A stretch of DNA of 64,000 bases from Paenibacillus eucommiae (GCF_017874215.1 NZ_JAGGLB010000016.1:148122-212121), one strand, 5' to 3'; shown: positions 27,201-35,454, counted from the first letter of the stretch. Program-made: numbers and translations. The notes: generated from the letters alone by a model not told the origin.

Positions 27201-29830
27201 TGAAAATAGGAGGTCCTTATCAATATGTAAATGTTACTCCAGGGAATTATAAACTGTCGGCAACTTATTATACACCTGCTGGGGCACAGACGGACGGAAC
27301 GGTTAAGTTTTCAGTGAATTTCTATGACGCAGGCTATATCGGCACCATAACAGATGTGAAACATGATGTTCAAGACACGTTAGGAGAATGGCACACGATA
27401 GAATGGACGTTTGAAGTTCCAGAAGCGTTAAACAGGAGGAATGTGGAGCGTCTTCAGATCGTGTTTAATATTGAAGATTTCACAGAAAGTGATGAGCTGT
27501 TTATAGACGATGTTATTTTGCAGAGCGGTCTAGAAACAGCTGATAAGCATCTCCCTATTGAAGATAGGAAAACTACCCCTAATTTGATCCTGTTTGAAAT
27601 GCCCTTCACGGATGCCTCAACGACTCCGGCAGGAATTCAGGAAAATATCGCATATATCGATTCCCTGCCATTCGACGGAATAACGATCAGTCCTCCTGGT
27701 ATTCTGGCAGGTTTGATGGGCGGCAGCGAGCTATCCTATGAAGACATCTATGATGAGATAGAAGTGTTGGATGGTTTGTTTCAGAATCTGAAAGAAAATT
27801 ATCTCCACATTCAGATCAACAAGCCGATCAATAGAGTCAATCCAACGGAATTCTCTGGCGATTTCTTCGACGATGTTGCCTGGGGCATTGTGGAGCAAAA
27901 TTTCAAAAACTTAGCACGAGCGGCGAAGGAAGTAGGCATACACAATTTCTTCCTAGACAATGAAGAGTATTGGGATGCATTTCTTCATCATCCCGGACTG
28001 TCCTATTATCCAGATAAAACATTAGAGGAATACGAAGATAAGGCCCGGCAGCGGGGAAAAGAACTTATGAACGCTATTTTAAGTGAAATTCCGGACGCAA
28101 AGTTCGTTCATCTTCACGGTCCCTACCTTTCGGATAAAAGAACACCCGCATGGTTCAGCAAGTTTCCTTATTTAAATCTTTATGGTCCCTTGTTTGTTGG
28201 CATGATGGAAGCCGTCAAAGAAGGGGGAAATCAAGGTACGATTATTGACGGAGGTGAGTTGTACCTTGAACGGACAGAAGGACAATTTATGGATTCCTAC
28301 CAATATCGTAAATATGAAATGCCCTCTTTCCTGGAAAACACTTTTATCCCGGAGAGTTTACGACAAAGCTATCCTAGCACAGTTAAAATAGGCGCTGGTC
28401 TTTACAATCGCGAGATTGGAGAATCGCCAATGAATGCGGGGATCATGCGCTCCACACTGGAAAACGCACTGCGCACGAGTGAGGAAATCGTCTGGTTATT
28501 TCACGAACCTTTAGGAGGCCACGGCAATTGGTTAATTCCCGGTAGTGTAGATGAACCCTGGTTTAATGCCGTCCTAGGAGCCAGGCAAGCAATCCAAGAG
28601 AAGCCGCTCGGAACGAATCGGATCTATAACAGCGGGTTCGAGTTCGGTAAAGTCAATTGGAAGTTGTATGAGGGCAGCGAGATCAAGGACTTAGTTGATT
28701 TGAGGAAGGTAGCCTATTCGAATGCTAGCGGTTTGTCGCTGAACAGATATTCAGAAGGAGCGAAGCAACAACTGACTAACTTGCTTGAAGGAAGGGTATA
28801 CGACTTGAGTGCTTGGGCGCAAGTAGGGAATACGGACGACAAAGCCCAAATTGGCATTGTTTTCAGAGATGATCAAGAGCAAGTGATTGCTGAGCATTCG
28901 TTCGAAGTTAGCACGCTGGATTACAGCCGTGGAAGTATGGCATTCATCACACCAACGCAATTCGATACGGCAGAAGTTTATGTGAAACGCGAAGGCAGTA
29001 ACGATTATATATTTGTTGATGATGTATTTTTACGCGAATGGATCGTGACTCCGACGGCTGTATCTGCAGTGAATGGCACGATTCAAGTAGTGCTGGATGC
29101 GATTCCGTACAATCCGCCTGCTATACAGGATTTCACAGTAAAGCAAGTCGATTATGCAGATGTAGAAACTATCGTTGAACCTACTGCTATAGCATGGGAT
29201 GAAGCAAGCAAAACGGTTACGCTAACGATTCCACCTGTGGAGATGACAGCCAATGAACAACGTGTTGTATATCGTGTTGCTTACCGAGGAACACTTGCAA
29301 TCGAAAGTGAAGAGGTGATTATTCCAGCGGATCCTACGCAGTCGGTGATTGCTAATCCATCGTTCGAAGCATCATTGGACGGCAATTGGGCGATCTGGAT
29401 GGATCGGGAGTATAACTTTGCTGGTACGAGTATAGAACGGAGTACTGAGTTTGCTAAAACTGGAGCACAGAGCTTGAAAGCAAGCGGGGTGAAAATAGGT
29501 GGTCCTTATCAATATGTAACTATTGCCCCAGGGAATTATACATTTAAGGGATCTTATTATACACCCGTTGGTACGCAGACGGATGGAACAGTTAAGTTTT
29601 CTGTAAATTTCTATGATGCTGGCTATATCGGCACAATAACCGATGTGAAACATGATGTTCAAGATACGTCAGGAGAATGGAACACGATAGAATGGTCATT
29701 CGAAGTTCCGGAGACGTATAACGGCAGGACTGTGGAGCGCATTCAAATCGTTTTTAATTTGGAGGATTTCGTAGAAGAAGATGTGGTGTTCATTGACGAT
29801 CTTACTCTGCACAAAAATTTGGCAAATTAA
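24236..29830 (+). CDS. SLH-anchored multidomain protein with putative glycosidase barrel and three near-identical binding modules
   Basis: 1,864 residues; AAAGGGAGATG precedes the ATG. Signal peptide (RIVPLLLTICLLVSAWG), three SLH repeats at about 38-211 (GHWAEKTLGEW, GYEDGSFRPNEWVTRAEA), a beta-helix-like segment 221-368, a Gly/Ser linker, a binding-type module 411-571, then alternating beta-sandwich domains and NPSFEASLDGNW modules. Residues about 1100-1460 form an alpha/beta region shared with the next gene (LPFDGITISPPGI, HNFFLDNEEYWDAF, GGELYLERTEGQF, VWLFHEPLGGHGNW), which reads like a TIM-barrel glycosidase; the conserved Glu and Asp residues in these motifs are candidate catalytic residues. 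The gene follows SDR copy 2 by 91 bases and precedes the next SLH gene by 30. Enzyme function is inferred, not shown. Confidence 0.8.
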   Translation: MRYRMPKRIVPLLLTICLLVSAWGPFTTLAAEEAGRLQQTDLAGHWAEKTLGEWLTKGWIRTDSEGSVQPDRPILRGEMIAFANRAFGLTEKADIAFSDLSVSDWEYDEVSIAVKTGYIQGYEDGTIRVRNKITRQEIAALIAGMLELQMNAGRKPNESATFKDHAQIASWSDKAVASMTAHNIIDGYEDGSFRPNEWVTRAEAIVMLDRAKYRQGDQIMDEAGTFGPKHVIQTVNGQVTIKAGGVSLRNMLINGDVVIDPSVGVGEIILDGVEVTGMVTIRAGKVKLSGTLSKIEAASSAVEIDIQSGSIKELLVTDKAAGAKVNVNQLARISKLVLDGTVDLKGQGEIQQAIIHKGAEKSTFDRQPNRKESSAANSYTPSYSYGGSGSGGNPPVIDPNEQPRNPKDEEGIMDWNSSFEEGTGAEGVHFWTTFFTKEAEGSRILRSSEQAFSNSSSMKAVAVQSGGLYQNLHLQPGNYKISASYYVPLSSSTEGTLQLFVQFMDDRGKWLREAVSEVRPSQYDRGQWNTFHWILQVPESISGKAVKIAQIGVDLQGFNANEMIYLDDITLSKSSKAPVSVSVASVNSEAGSIRVTLNEVPDNPPAIRDFKVTQKIDNGISSTIYPDSINWDEASKVVTLTFPVVEKTANEQRVVYGAAYRETLAVQSEEVVIPADPTQSVIANPSFEASLDGNWGIWMDREYNFAGTSIERSTDFAKSGEYSLKASGVKIGGPFQYVTVVPGNYKFKASYYTPAGTQTDGTVKFSVNFYDAGYIGTITDVKHDVQDTSGEWNTIEWSFEVPETYNGRTVERIQIVFNLEDFVEEDVVFVDDLGLFRLDVQPIVQISAVSAENGTIRAVLNTIPDNLPAIQDFTVKQTVQAGIEVVIEPTAIAWDESTQTVTLTVPIVEETANEQRVVYRVAYQETPAIESNEVVIPARLLIMNPSFEASLDGNWSIWMDREYNFAGTSIERSTEFAKTGEHSLKASGVKIGGPYQYVNVTPGNYKLSATYYTPAGAQTDGTVKFSVNFYDAGYIGTITDVKHDVQDTLGEWHTIEWTFEVPEALNRRNVERLQIVFNIEDFTESDELFIDDVILQSGLETADKHLPIEDRKTTPNLILFEMPFTDASTTPAGIQENIAYIDSLPFDGITISPPGILAGLMGGSELSYEDIYDEIEVLDGLFQNLKENYLHIQINKPINRVNPTEFSGDFFDDVAWGIVEQNFKNLARAAKEVGIHNFFLDNEEYWDAFLHHPGLSYYPDKTLEEYEDKARQRGKELMNAILSEIPDAKFVHLHGPYLSDKRTPAWFSKFPYLNLYGPLFVGMMEAVKEGGNQGTIIDGGELYLERTEGQFMDSYQYRKYEMPSFLENTFIPESLRQSYPSTVKIGAGLYNREIGESPMNAGIMRSTLENALRTSEEIVWLFHEPLGGHGNWLIPGSVDEPWFNAVLGARQAIQEKPLGTNRIYNSGFEFGKVNWKLYEGSEIKDLVDLRKVAYSNASGLSLNRYSEGAKQQLTNLLEGRVYDLSAWAQVGNTDDKAQIGIVFRDDQEQVIAEHSFEVSTLDYSRGSMAFITPTQFDTAEVYVKREGSNDYIFVDDVFLREWIVTPTAVSAVNGTIQVVLDAIPYNPPAIQDFTVKQVDYADVETIVEPTAIAWDEASKTVTLTIPPVEMTANEQRVVYRVAYRGTLAIESEEVIIPADPTQSVIANPSFEASLDGNWAIWMDREYNFAGTSIERSTEFAKTGAQSLKASGVKIGGPYQYVTIAPGNYTFKGSYYTPVGTQTDGTVKFSVNFYDAGYIGTITDVKHDVQDTSGEWNTIEWSFEVPETYNGRTVERIQIVFNLEDFVEEDVVFIDDLTLHKNLAN
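26285..26735 (+). repeat. Intragenic binding-module repeat, copy 1
   Basis: About 451 bases coding for the NPSFEASLDGNW...DDLG module. Long stretches, including most of the last 150 bases, are identical to the copy at 29354-29804. Confidence 0.8.
27065..27516 (+). repeat. Intragenic binding-module repeat, copy 2
   Basis: Second NPSFEASLDGNW module, more diverged than copies 1 and 3 in its last third. It sits directly before the putative glycosidase region. Confidence 0.75.
29354..29804 (+). repeat. Intragenic binding-module repeat, copy 3
   Basis: The third copy ends the protein. It is closer at the DNA level to copy 1, almost 3 kb away, than to copy 2, as expected from gene conversion or recent shuffling. 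Confidence 0.8.
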
Positions 29831-29860
29831 GGTAATTAAGGAAACGAGGAGGTACAGACC

Positions 29861-32800
29861 ATGAATAAAATCAATAAAATGATCGCCAGAGGGAGCTTAT
29901 TCACCCTGATCCTTCTGTTATTCATCTCGCAGGTTGTCCATCCTCCCGCCGCTGAAGCGGCCGTGGTACAGGAGCTGCAAGTACAGGCAGCGAATCTAGT
30001 AACAAATCTTGTGACAAATCCAGGCTTCGAGGAAGATAAAGCAGGCTGGGATGTAGAATGGCCAGGTGCAATAACCGAAATTACCAACGATGCCCATAGC
30101 GGGGATAAGGCATTAAGAGTGCAATACAGCAGTTTGGAACAGACGCTGCCGATTCAACCTGGAAAAAGCTATAAGCTGGAGTTTTGGGCGAAAAGAGGCG
30201 GGTCCGTTGAAAATAATGTGATTGGCATCAATTTTTGGGATGTCCCGGGTATGGGGCGACAAGGTGTATTAACGGAGGTGGATTCGACAGAATATCAAAA
30301 GTATGAATTATTTTTTGATGCTCCAGTACAATTCTCCTCTGCTACCCTTGTTATTTACAAGGATGCAGGAGAAGGTTGGGTGTATGGAGACGACTTCTTG
30401 CTTACGGAGCTGACAAATATCGTGACCAATCCGGGCTTTGAGGAAGATAAAGCGGGCTGGGATGTAGAATGGCCAGGAGCAATAACGGAAATCACGAACG
30501 ATGCCAATAGCGGAGACAAGGCATTAAGAGTGCAATATAGCAGCTTGGAGCAGACGGTGCCGATTCAACCTGGAAAAAGCTATAAGCTGGAGTTCTGGGC
30601 GAAAAGAGGCGGGTCCGTTGAAAATAATGTGATTGGCATCAATTTTTGGGATGTCCCGGGTATGGGGCGGTGGGGGGTATTAACGGAGGTAGATTCGACA
30701 GAATATCAAAAATATGAATTATTTTTTGATGCTCCCGTAGAATTCTCCTCTGCTACCCTTGTCACTTACAAGGATGCCGGTGATGGCTGGGTGTACGCCG
30801 ATGACTTCTATTTGACAGAAGCACCTAGTAAAGAGGATAACGGCCCCGCAGGAGTTGATAAGCATATACCTGTTGAAGAAACGAGAACTCTCCCTGACTT
30901 GATTTTGTTTGAAATGGCATTTGTGGATCATTCAACTACACCGGAAGGGATACGGGATAATATCGAGCATATCGATTCGCTGCCATTTGATGGAATAACG
31001 ATTAGTGCTCCTGATATTCTAAGAGATTTGATGGGCGGCAGCGAGCTAACCTACGAAGACATTTATGATGAGCTGAAAGTATTGAAAGGTTTGTTCAAGA
31101 ATCTGAAACAAAATTATCTTCACATTCAGATTGACAAACCCATCAACAAAGCCAATCCAACAGAATTCTCGGGTGATTTATTCGATGATGAAGCCTGGGG
31201 TATAGTGGCGCAAAATTTCAAAAACGCAGCACGGGCCGCTAAGGAAGTGGGATTACACAACTTCTTCCTAGATAATGAAGAGTACTGGAATGCATTTCTT
31301 CATCATCCCAGATTATCCTATTACAAGGATAAAACGGTAGGGGAATACGAAGAGAAGGCACGGCAGCGGGGTAAAGAGCTTATGAACGCTATTTTAAGTG
31401 AAATTCCCGATGCGAAGATGGTTCATCTTCACGGTCCCTACCTTTCTGATAAGAAGATGCCAGCATGGCTCAGTAAGGGGTCGCTTCCCTATTTGAATCT
31501 ATATGGCCCCTTGTTTGTTGGCATGATGGAAGCCGTCAAAGAAGGGGGGAATCAAGGTACGGTTATTGACGGAGGGGAGTTGTATCTGGAACGGACAGAA
31601 GGGCAATTTATGGATTCCTACCAATATCGAAAATATGAAATGTCCTCTTTCCTGGAAAACACTTTTATTCCGGAGAGTTTACGACAAAGCTATTCAAGCA
31701 CAGTTAAAATTGGCGCTGGTCTTTACAATCGCGAGATTGGAGGAGCTCCGATGAATCCGGAAATCATGCGCTCCACACTGGAGAATGCGCTCCGCGCGAG
31801 TGAGGACATGGTCTGGCTGTTTCACGAACCTCTAGGAGGCCACGGCAACTGGTTAATTCCCGGCAGTTTGGATGAAGCCTGGTTTGATGCTGTCAAAGGA
31901 GCCAGGCAGGCAATCCAAGAGAAGCCACTTGGAACGAATCGGATTTATAACAGCGGGTTCGAGTTTGGTAAAGTCAATTGGAGCTTGTCTGGCGGTGCCG
32001 AGAGAAAGACCTCAGTTGACTTGAGGAAAGTAGCCCATTCGAACGAAGGAGGTTTGTCGCTGAGCAAACGTTCAGGAGAAGCAAGGCAACAGCTGACTAA
32101 TTTGCTTGGAGGAAGAGTATATGACTTGAGTGCTTGGGCGCAAGTATGGAATACGGACGACAAGGCTCAAATCGGCGTTGTTTTCAGAGATGCCCAGGAG
32201 CAGGTTATTGCCGAGTATTCATTCGACGTAAGCAGCACGGATTACAGCAAAGGAAGTACGGCCTTCCTTGCCCCTGCACAGTTCAGCGCGGCGGAAGTTT
32301 ATGTGAAGCGCGAAGCTGGTAACGATTATATATTTGTTGATGATGTGTTTTTACGGGAATGGATCGGGGCACCGACAGGCATGCAAATAAAAATGGAAAA
32401 AAGCAAATTGCAAATTGGAGAGAACGTACTCATGAGTGCCACCGGTCTGGATGCACAAGGCAATGAAGTTGCGTTGGACGATGTGGAGGTTCAATTTGCA
32501 AGCAGCGATTTTTCAGTTGCTGAAATTAGCGCTAAAGGAAAATCAAAGTCCGTGAAAGCATTACAAACAGGAAAGACTAACGTAGTGGCAAATGCCATTT
32601 CAAAAGGGCTTGTGCTGCAAGCACAAGTCGAGGTTACTGTTTATGAGCAGAGTACAGTCCCTTATGTACCTGGAACATCCGGACCCGTGGCCCAACCCGA
32701 GATTAAACCTGAAGTCAAGCTTACAACTGATACTGAAGGTAATCTCGTTGTTGATCTTGGAAAAGACGTAAACGAGACGGTCGTTCCCTGGAATCAGCTA

Positions 32801-33817
32801 GGTAAACTGGCTGCAGAAGGTGGCTCGCTGATATTTACGGATGAGGGTATAACAGCATCGTTAACTGCTGCTGGATTGAAATCTTTATTGAATCAAGTAG
32901 AAGCGAAGGATCACGACAAATATGCTTTGAAGGTATCCTTCCATGCATTGCCACAGCAAATGGCGACAGATTGGCTTGGAAAAGCAGAATTAAAAATGCA
33001 TGCGAAATTAAACATGCAGAGTTCCATTCGCGAGCTAAGCTTTTCTGTCCAATTTAATGGGAAACAAACGGCCGCTATTAGCTTGCCGCCAGTCCGGCTA
33101 TCATTGCCTCTATTGGACACGGGAAACCATAAGCTGGCAGCAATTTATGCAATTGATAACAGAGGAAATCTCAAATTCGCAGGCGGTGATGTTAAGGGGA
33201 ATCGTATTGAAACGATCCTCCCGGACGCGAATGATTCGTTTGTTGCCTTGCTATTCGATAAACATTATTCGGATGTACATGCGAATCATTGGGCAGCAGA
33301 AGTCATCAAAGAGATGAGTGCGAAGCATCTCATCCATGATGCAGGTGCCAAATTGTTTCCTGAAGAGGGAATGACCAGAGCGCAATATATCGCTATGCTG
33401 GCTCAAGCTTTTAACATGGGGGAAAGTAAGACGATTCCATTTAACGATGTGGCTGATGGTGCCTGGTATGCAGGCTGGGTAGCAAAAGCTGTAGAAGAGG
33501 GCTTGGTGAATGGATACGGGAACGGTAAATTCGGTCCTGATGACATCATCCAGCGCGAACAAATGGCCGTGATTCTGCTGAGGGCGTACGAATGGAAGAC
33601 AAAAAAGAGCTTTCAAACGTCTCTCACCTCTGAGTACCAGGACAGGGAACAGATCAGCGATTGGGCGATAAACGCTATTGATGCAGCGACAGAAATTGGA
33701 ATGTTACAAGGGAAATCAGGCAATTTGTTTGATCCGAAGCAAGCGGTTACTCGAGCGGAGTCAATAATGGCGATTCATTCAATGTTACAGAAGCTAGATC
33801 TCCTGCAGTCAAAATGA
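29861..33817 (+). CDS. Secreted putative glycosidase with N-terminal binding repeats and C-terminal SLH anchor
   Basis: 1,318 residues; CGAGGAGG precedes the ATG and the gap to the previous gene is 30 bases, so the two are very probably co-transcribed. A signal peptide (GSLFTLILLLFISQV) is followed by two almost identical 137-residue CBM4/9-like modules (NPGFEEDKAGWDVEW), a glycosidase-like barrel at about 330-680 closely matching the one in the preceding gene, a binding module to 836, a Big-type Ig-like domain (MQIKMEKSKLQIGENV), a beta-rich domain, and three SLH repeats at about 1136-1313 (NHWAAEVIKEM, GYGNGKFGPDD). The anchor is C-terminal here, N-terminal in its neighbours. Role in processing a surface-bound glycan is inferred; the glycosidase family could not be named. 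Confidence 0.8.
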   Translation: MNKINKMIARGSLFTLILLLFISQVVHPPAAEAAVVQELQVQAANLVTNLVTNPGFEEDKAGWDVEWPGAITEITNDAHSGDKALRVQYSSLEQTLPIQPGKSYKLEFWAKRGGSVENNVIGINFWDVPGMGRQGVLTEVDSTEYQKYELFFDAPVQFSSATLVIYKDAGEGWVYGDDFLLTELTNIVTNPGFEEDKAGWDVEWPGAITEITNDANSGDKALRVQYSSLEQTVPIQPGKSYKLEFWAKRGGSVENNVIGINFWDVPGMGRWGVLTEVDSTEYQKYELFFDAPVEFSSATLVTYKDAGDGWVYADDFYLTEAPSKEDNGPAGVDKHIPVEETRTLPDLILFEMAFVDHSTTPEGIRDNIEHIDSLPFDGITISAPDILRDLMGGSELTYEDIYDELKVLKGLFKNLKQNYLHIQIDKPINKANPTEFSGDLFDDEAWGIVAQNFKNAARAAKEVGLHNFFLDNEEYWNAFLHHPRLSYYKDKTVGEYEEKARQRGKELMNAILSEIPDAKMVHLHGPYLSDKKMPAWLSKGSLPYLNLYGPLFVGMMEAVKEGGNQGTVIDGGELYLERTEGQFMDSYQYRKYEMSSFLENTFIPESLRQSYSSTVKIGAGLYNREIGGAPMNPEIMRSTLENALRASEDMVWLFHEPLGGHGNWLIPGSLDEAWFDAVKGARQAIQEKPLGTNRIYNSGFEFGKVNWSLSGGAERKTSVDLRKVAHSNEGGLSLSKRSGEARQQLTNLLGGRVYDLSAWAQVWNTDDKAQIGVVFRDAQEQVIAEYSFDVSSTDYSKGSTAFLAPAQFSAAEVYVKREAGNDYIFVDDVFLREWIGAPTGMQIKMEKSKLQIGENVLMSATGLDAQGNEVALDDVEVQFASSDFSVAEISAKGKSKSVKALQTGKTNVVANAISKGLVLQAQVEVTVYEQSTVPYVPGTSGPVAQPEIKPEVKLTTDTEGNLVVDLGKDVNETVVPWNQLGKLAAEGGSLIFTDEGITASLTAAGLKSLLNQVEAKDHDKYALKVSFHALPQQMATDWLGKAELKMHAKLNMQSSIRELSFSVQFNGKQTAAISLPPVRLSLPLLDTGNHKLAAIYAIDNRGNLKFAGGDVKGNRIETILPDANDSFVALLFDKHYSDVHANHWAAEVIKEMSAKHLIHDAGAKLFPEEGMTRAQYIAMLAQAFNMGESKTIPFNDVADGAWYAGWVAKAVEEGLVNGYGNGKFGPDDIIQREQMAVILLRAYEWKTKKSFQTSLTSEYQDREQISDWAINAIDAATEIGMLQGKSGNLFDPKQAVTRAESIMAIHSMLQKLDLLQSK
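30011..30832 (+). repeat. Tandem 411-bp intragenic repeat (two units)
   Basis: The units start near 30011 and 30422 and encode two nearly identical carbohydrate-binding-like modules. Substitutions are few and mostly silent, so the duplication is recent. Confidence 0.85.
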
Positions 33818-33824
33818 TCGTCGC

Positions 33825-33858
33825 AAGCCCCATCCTTTTAGTTTAAAGGATGGGGCTT
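33825..33858 (+). terminator. Hairpin terminator of the second SDR-SLH operon
   Basis: AAGCCCCATCCTTT (33825-33838) pairs perfectly with AAAGGATGGGGCTT (33845-33858). The T run after it is poor (GTTC), so it may also serve the convergent response-regulator gene. Confidence 0.7.
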
Positions 33859-33894
33859 GTTCAAAATATGGCCGAATAATCCGAAATGCTAATT

Positions 33895-33930
33895 GAGAAA
33901 GGAGAAAGGAGAAAGGAGAAAGGAGAAAGG
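33895..33930. repeat. Heptamer tandem repeat (GGAGAAA)
   Basis: Four full GGAGAAA units (33901-33928) flanked by partial ones, just past the 3' end of the response-regulator gene. It is likely to vary in length by slippage. Confidence 0.85.
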
Positions 33931-33941
33931 AAGCAGGAGCA

Positions 33942-34637
33942 TCAAAGATCATTTTCGTGAAGGTAAGCGACGGTTTCAGAACGGCTGGAAACATTCAGTT
34001 TTTTGTAAATTGTACTCAGATAATTTTTTACAGTACCAGTTGTCAAAAATAATTCAGAAGCGATAGCTTGATTCGATTTCCCTTGCTTCAGAATCTTTAC
34101 AATATTTCGTTCCTGTATGGACAAACGATTCAATTTTTCATCATACTGTTGGTCGGTATCGGAATAGGAGGGGGCGATCGTATCTGTCGAAGATCCTTTT
34201 TCGTGCTGCTCTGATGATTGAAGCGCCTGAATAAGGCGTGATTGAATACTGAATGGATAATTGATCCTTCCATCCAAACAGTCCTGAATCGTAGAAAGAA
34301 TTTGTTCCGTCTCAACTCCCTTAACTAAAAACCCGCTTGCTCCATGACGAATCGCTTCCAATATGTATTCTTCATCCTCGAAAGTTGTCAAAATCAGCAC
34401 TTTGGTATCAGGGAATTCCGTTTTAATTTGCTTTGTTGCATTCAAGCCATCTAGCTTTGGCATATGAATGTCCATCAAAACAAGCTGAGGACGGTGCAGC
34501 TGAACTTGCTTTATCGTTGCCAAACCGTCGCCCGTTTTAGCTACTACGGTATAGTTTTCCTCCATGTTTAGAATAGCTGCCAAACCGTCGCGTATCAAGG
34601 GTTGATCGTCTGCAATAAGAATAGTTGTTTTAGACAA
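33942..34637 (-). CDS. NarL/FixJ-type response regulator
   Basis: About 231 residues from TTG (34635-34637), which has CGGAG eight bases upstream; the open frame to 34736 lacks a better start. The receiver domain shows the acidic pair (LIADDQPLIRDG), the phosphoacceptor Asp in LVLMDIHMPKLDG, the switch Thr in ILTTFEDE and the conserved Lys in FLVKG. A linker rich in Gln, Ser and Thr follows, then a LuxR-type helix-turn-helix (SIQERNIVKILKQGKSNQAIASE, then GTVKNYLSTIYKKL). No histidine kinase gene is adjacent, so it is an orphan within this window. It converges on the large SLH operon. A perfect palindrome lies upstream at 34719-34732. Confidence 0.9.
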   Translation of the reverse strand: MSKTTILIADDQPLIRDGLAAILNMEENYTVVAKTGDGLATIKQVQLHRPQLVLMDIHMPKLDGLNATKQIKTEFPDTKVLILTTFEDEEYILEAIRHGASGFLVKGVETEQILSTIQDCLDGRINYPFSIQSRLIQALQSSEQHEKGSSTDTIAPSYSDTDQQYDEKLNRLSIQERNIVKILKQGKSNQAIASELFLTTGTVKNYLSTIYKKLNVSSRSETVAYLHENDL

Positions 34638-34718
34638 TTTGTTCACTCCGTCCGATCGTTTTCCTCTGTACAGCTCACGTGAAATGAAATAAATTACCAT
34701 CTTTATTTTATCACAAAC

Positions 34719-34732
34719 ATGACTTAAGTCAT
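34719..34732. promoter_or_regulatory. Perfect 14-bp palindrome upstream of the response-regulator gene
   Basis: ATGACTTAAGTCAT is fully symmetric. On the minus strand it lies just upstream of a TAAAAT hexamer (34705-34710), overlapping where the -35 region would be. NarL-type dimers bind such sites, so autoregulation is a plausible inference. Confidence 0.4.
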
Positions 34733-34968
34733 ACAAATTAGAAAATCATGTCGAAAAATAGCGGAATTTCGCTCTTACTAGTGATTTTCTTCATCTAGGT
34801 TTGGACAATACATTTATTTATAATAGATAGTGCGACAGATTTAGTACCTAAGACCTTTTCATATGTGGGCCAAAAGTAGATGAGATATACTCCCTAGATC
34901 GGAAAACGGGTATGGAATTGGCCTGGCATTCTATAGATGAAAATAGAATTTCAAGGGGGCATGTGTAA

Positions 34969-35121
34969 TTGTTTCTGATTTTATGGAACGTATTAGGTTG
35001 CATTCTTCTATTATCTATTCTATTTATTCTTATCAGTTTAATGCGGGAAAGCAAGCCAAAGCAGGTTAAACTCCCGTTTGAAAGCAGGGAAGCATCGCAT
35101 GAAGAACGGAGATATTCATGA
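34969..35121 (+). CDS. Small single-pass membrane protein
   Basis: A 50-codon frame starting at TTG 34969, with AAGGGGGC eight bases upstream. Residues about 2-24 are a continuous hydrophobic helix (FLILWNVLGCILLLSILFIL), followed by a short basic tail (MRESKPKQVKLPFESRE). Its last 23 bases overlap the start of the GerE-like gene in another frame, which suggests translational coupling. The hydrophobic helix, good binding site and overlap all support a real gene; no homologue is recognised. A membrane tether or sensor for the regulator encoded next is a guess. A single frameshifted gene is the alternative. Confidence 0.5.
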   Translation: MFLILWNVLGCILLLSILFILISLMRESKPKQVKLPFESREASHEERRYS

Positions 35122-35434
35122 ACGTTACGGTACGGACTGTGAGCACTTGAATGATTTGCTGACTCAGAGAATGGGCGCCGCCATGCAAAGTTTTTCAAAT
35201 TGTTATCAAATTACGCAGCGAGAGTCGGAGATTCTCGTACTGATCGCTTTACATGGCTTTTCTAATCGCGAAATTGCCGAAAAATGCGTAATCACGGAAA
35301 AAACGGTAAAAAATCATCTTGCAAATATAATGAAAAAGCTTGGCATTCGATCGACTCGAAAGTTACTTTCCCTGCTTTTCAATCATTTACATTACGTTGA
35401 GGAAAATCGCCCCCTGAAAGTTGTCTCTCAGTAG
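35099..35434 (+). CDS. GerE/LuxR-type DNA-binding regulator without receiver domain
   Basis: About 111 residues from ATG 35099 (AGGGA nine bases upstream), rather than the in-frame ATG at 35078. A short N-terminal helix (HLNDLLTQRMGAAMQSF) leads into a complete LuxR-type helix-turn-helix: ITQRESEILVLIALHGFSNREIAE, then VITEKTVKNHLANIMKKLGI. There is no receiver or ligand domain, as in GerE, the late mother-cell sporulation regulator. It overlaps the small membrane ORF upstream and ends at a strong terminator. Target genes are unknown; the orphan response regulator encoded divergently at 33942 is the nearest candidate partner. Confidence 0.8.
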   Translation: MKNGDIHERYGTDCEHLNDLLTQRMGAAMQSFSNCYQITQRESEILVLIALHGFSNREIAEKCVITEKTVKNHLANIMKKLGIRSTRKLLSLLFNHLHYVEENRPLKVVSQ

Positions 35435-35454
35435 GCTCGTACTCGCTTGAAATT

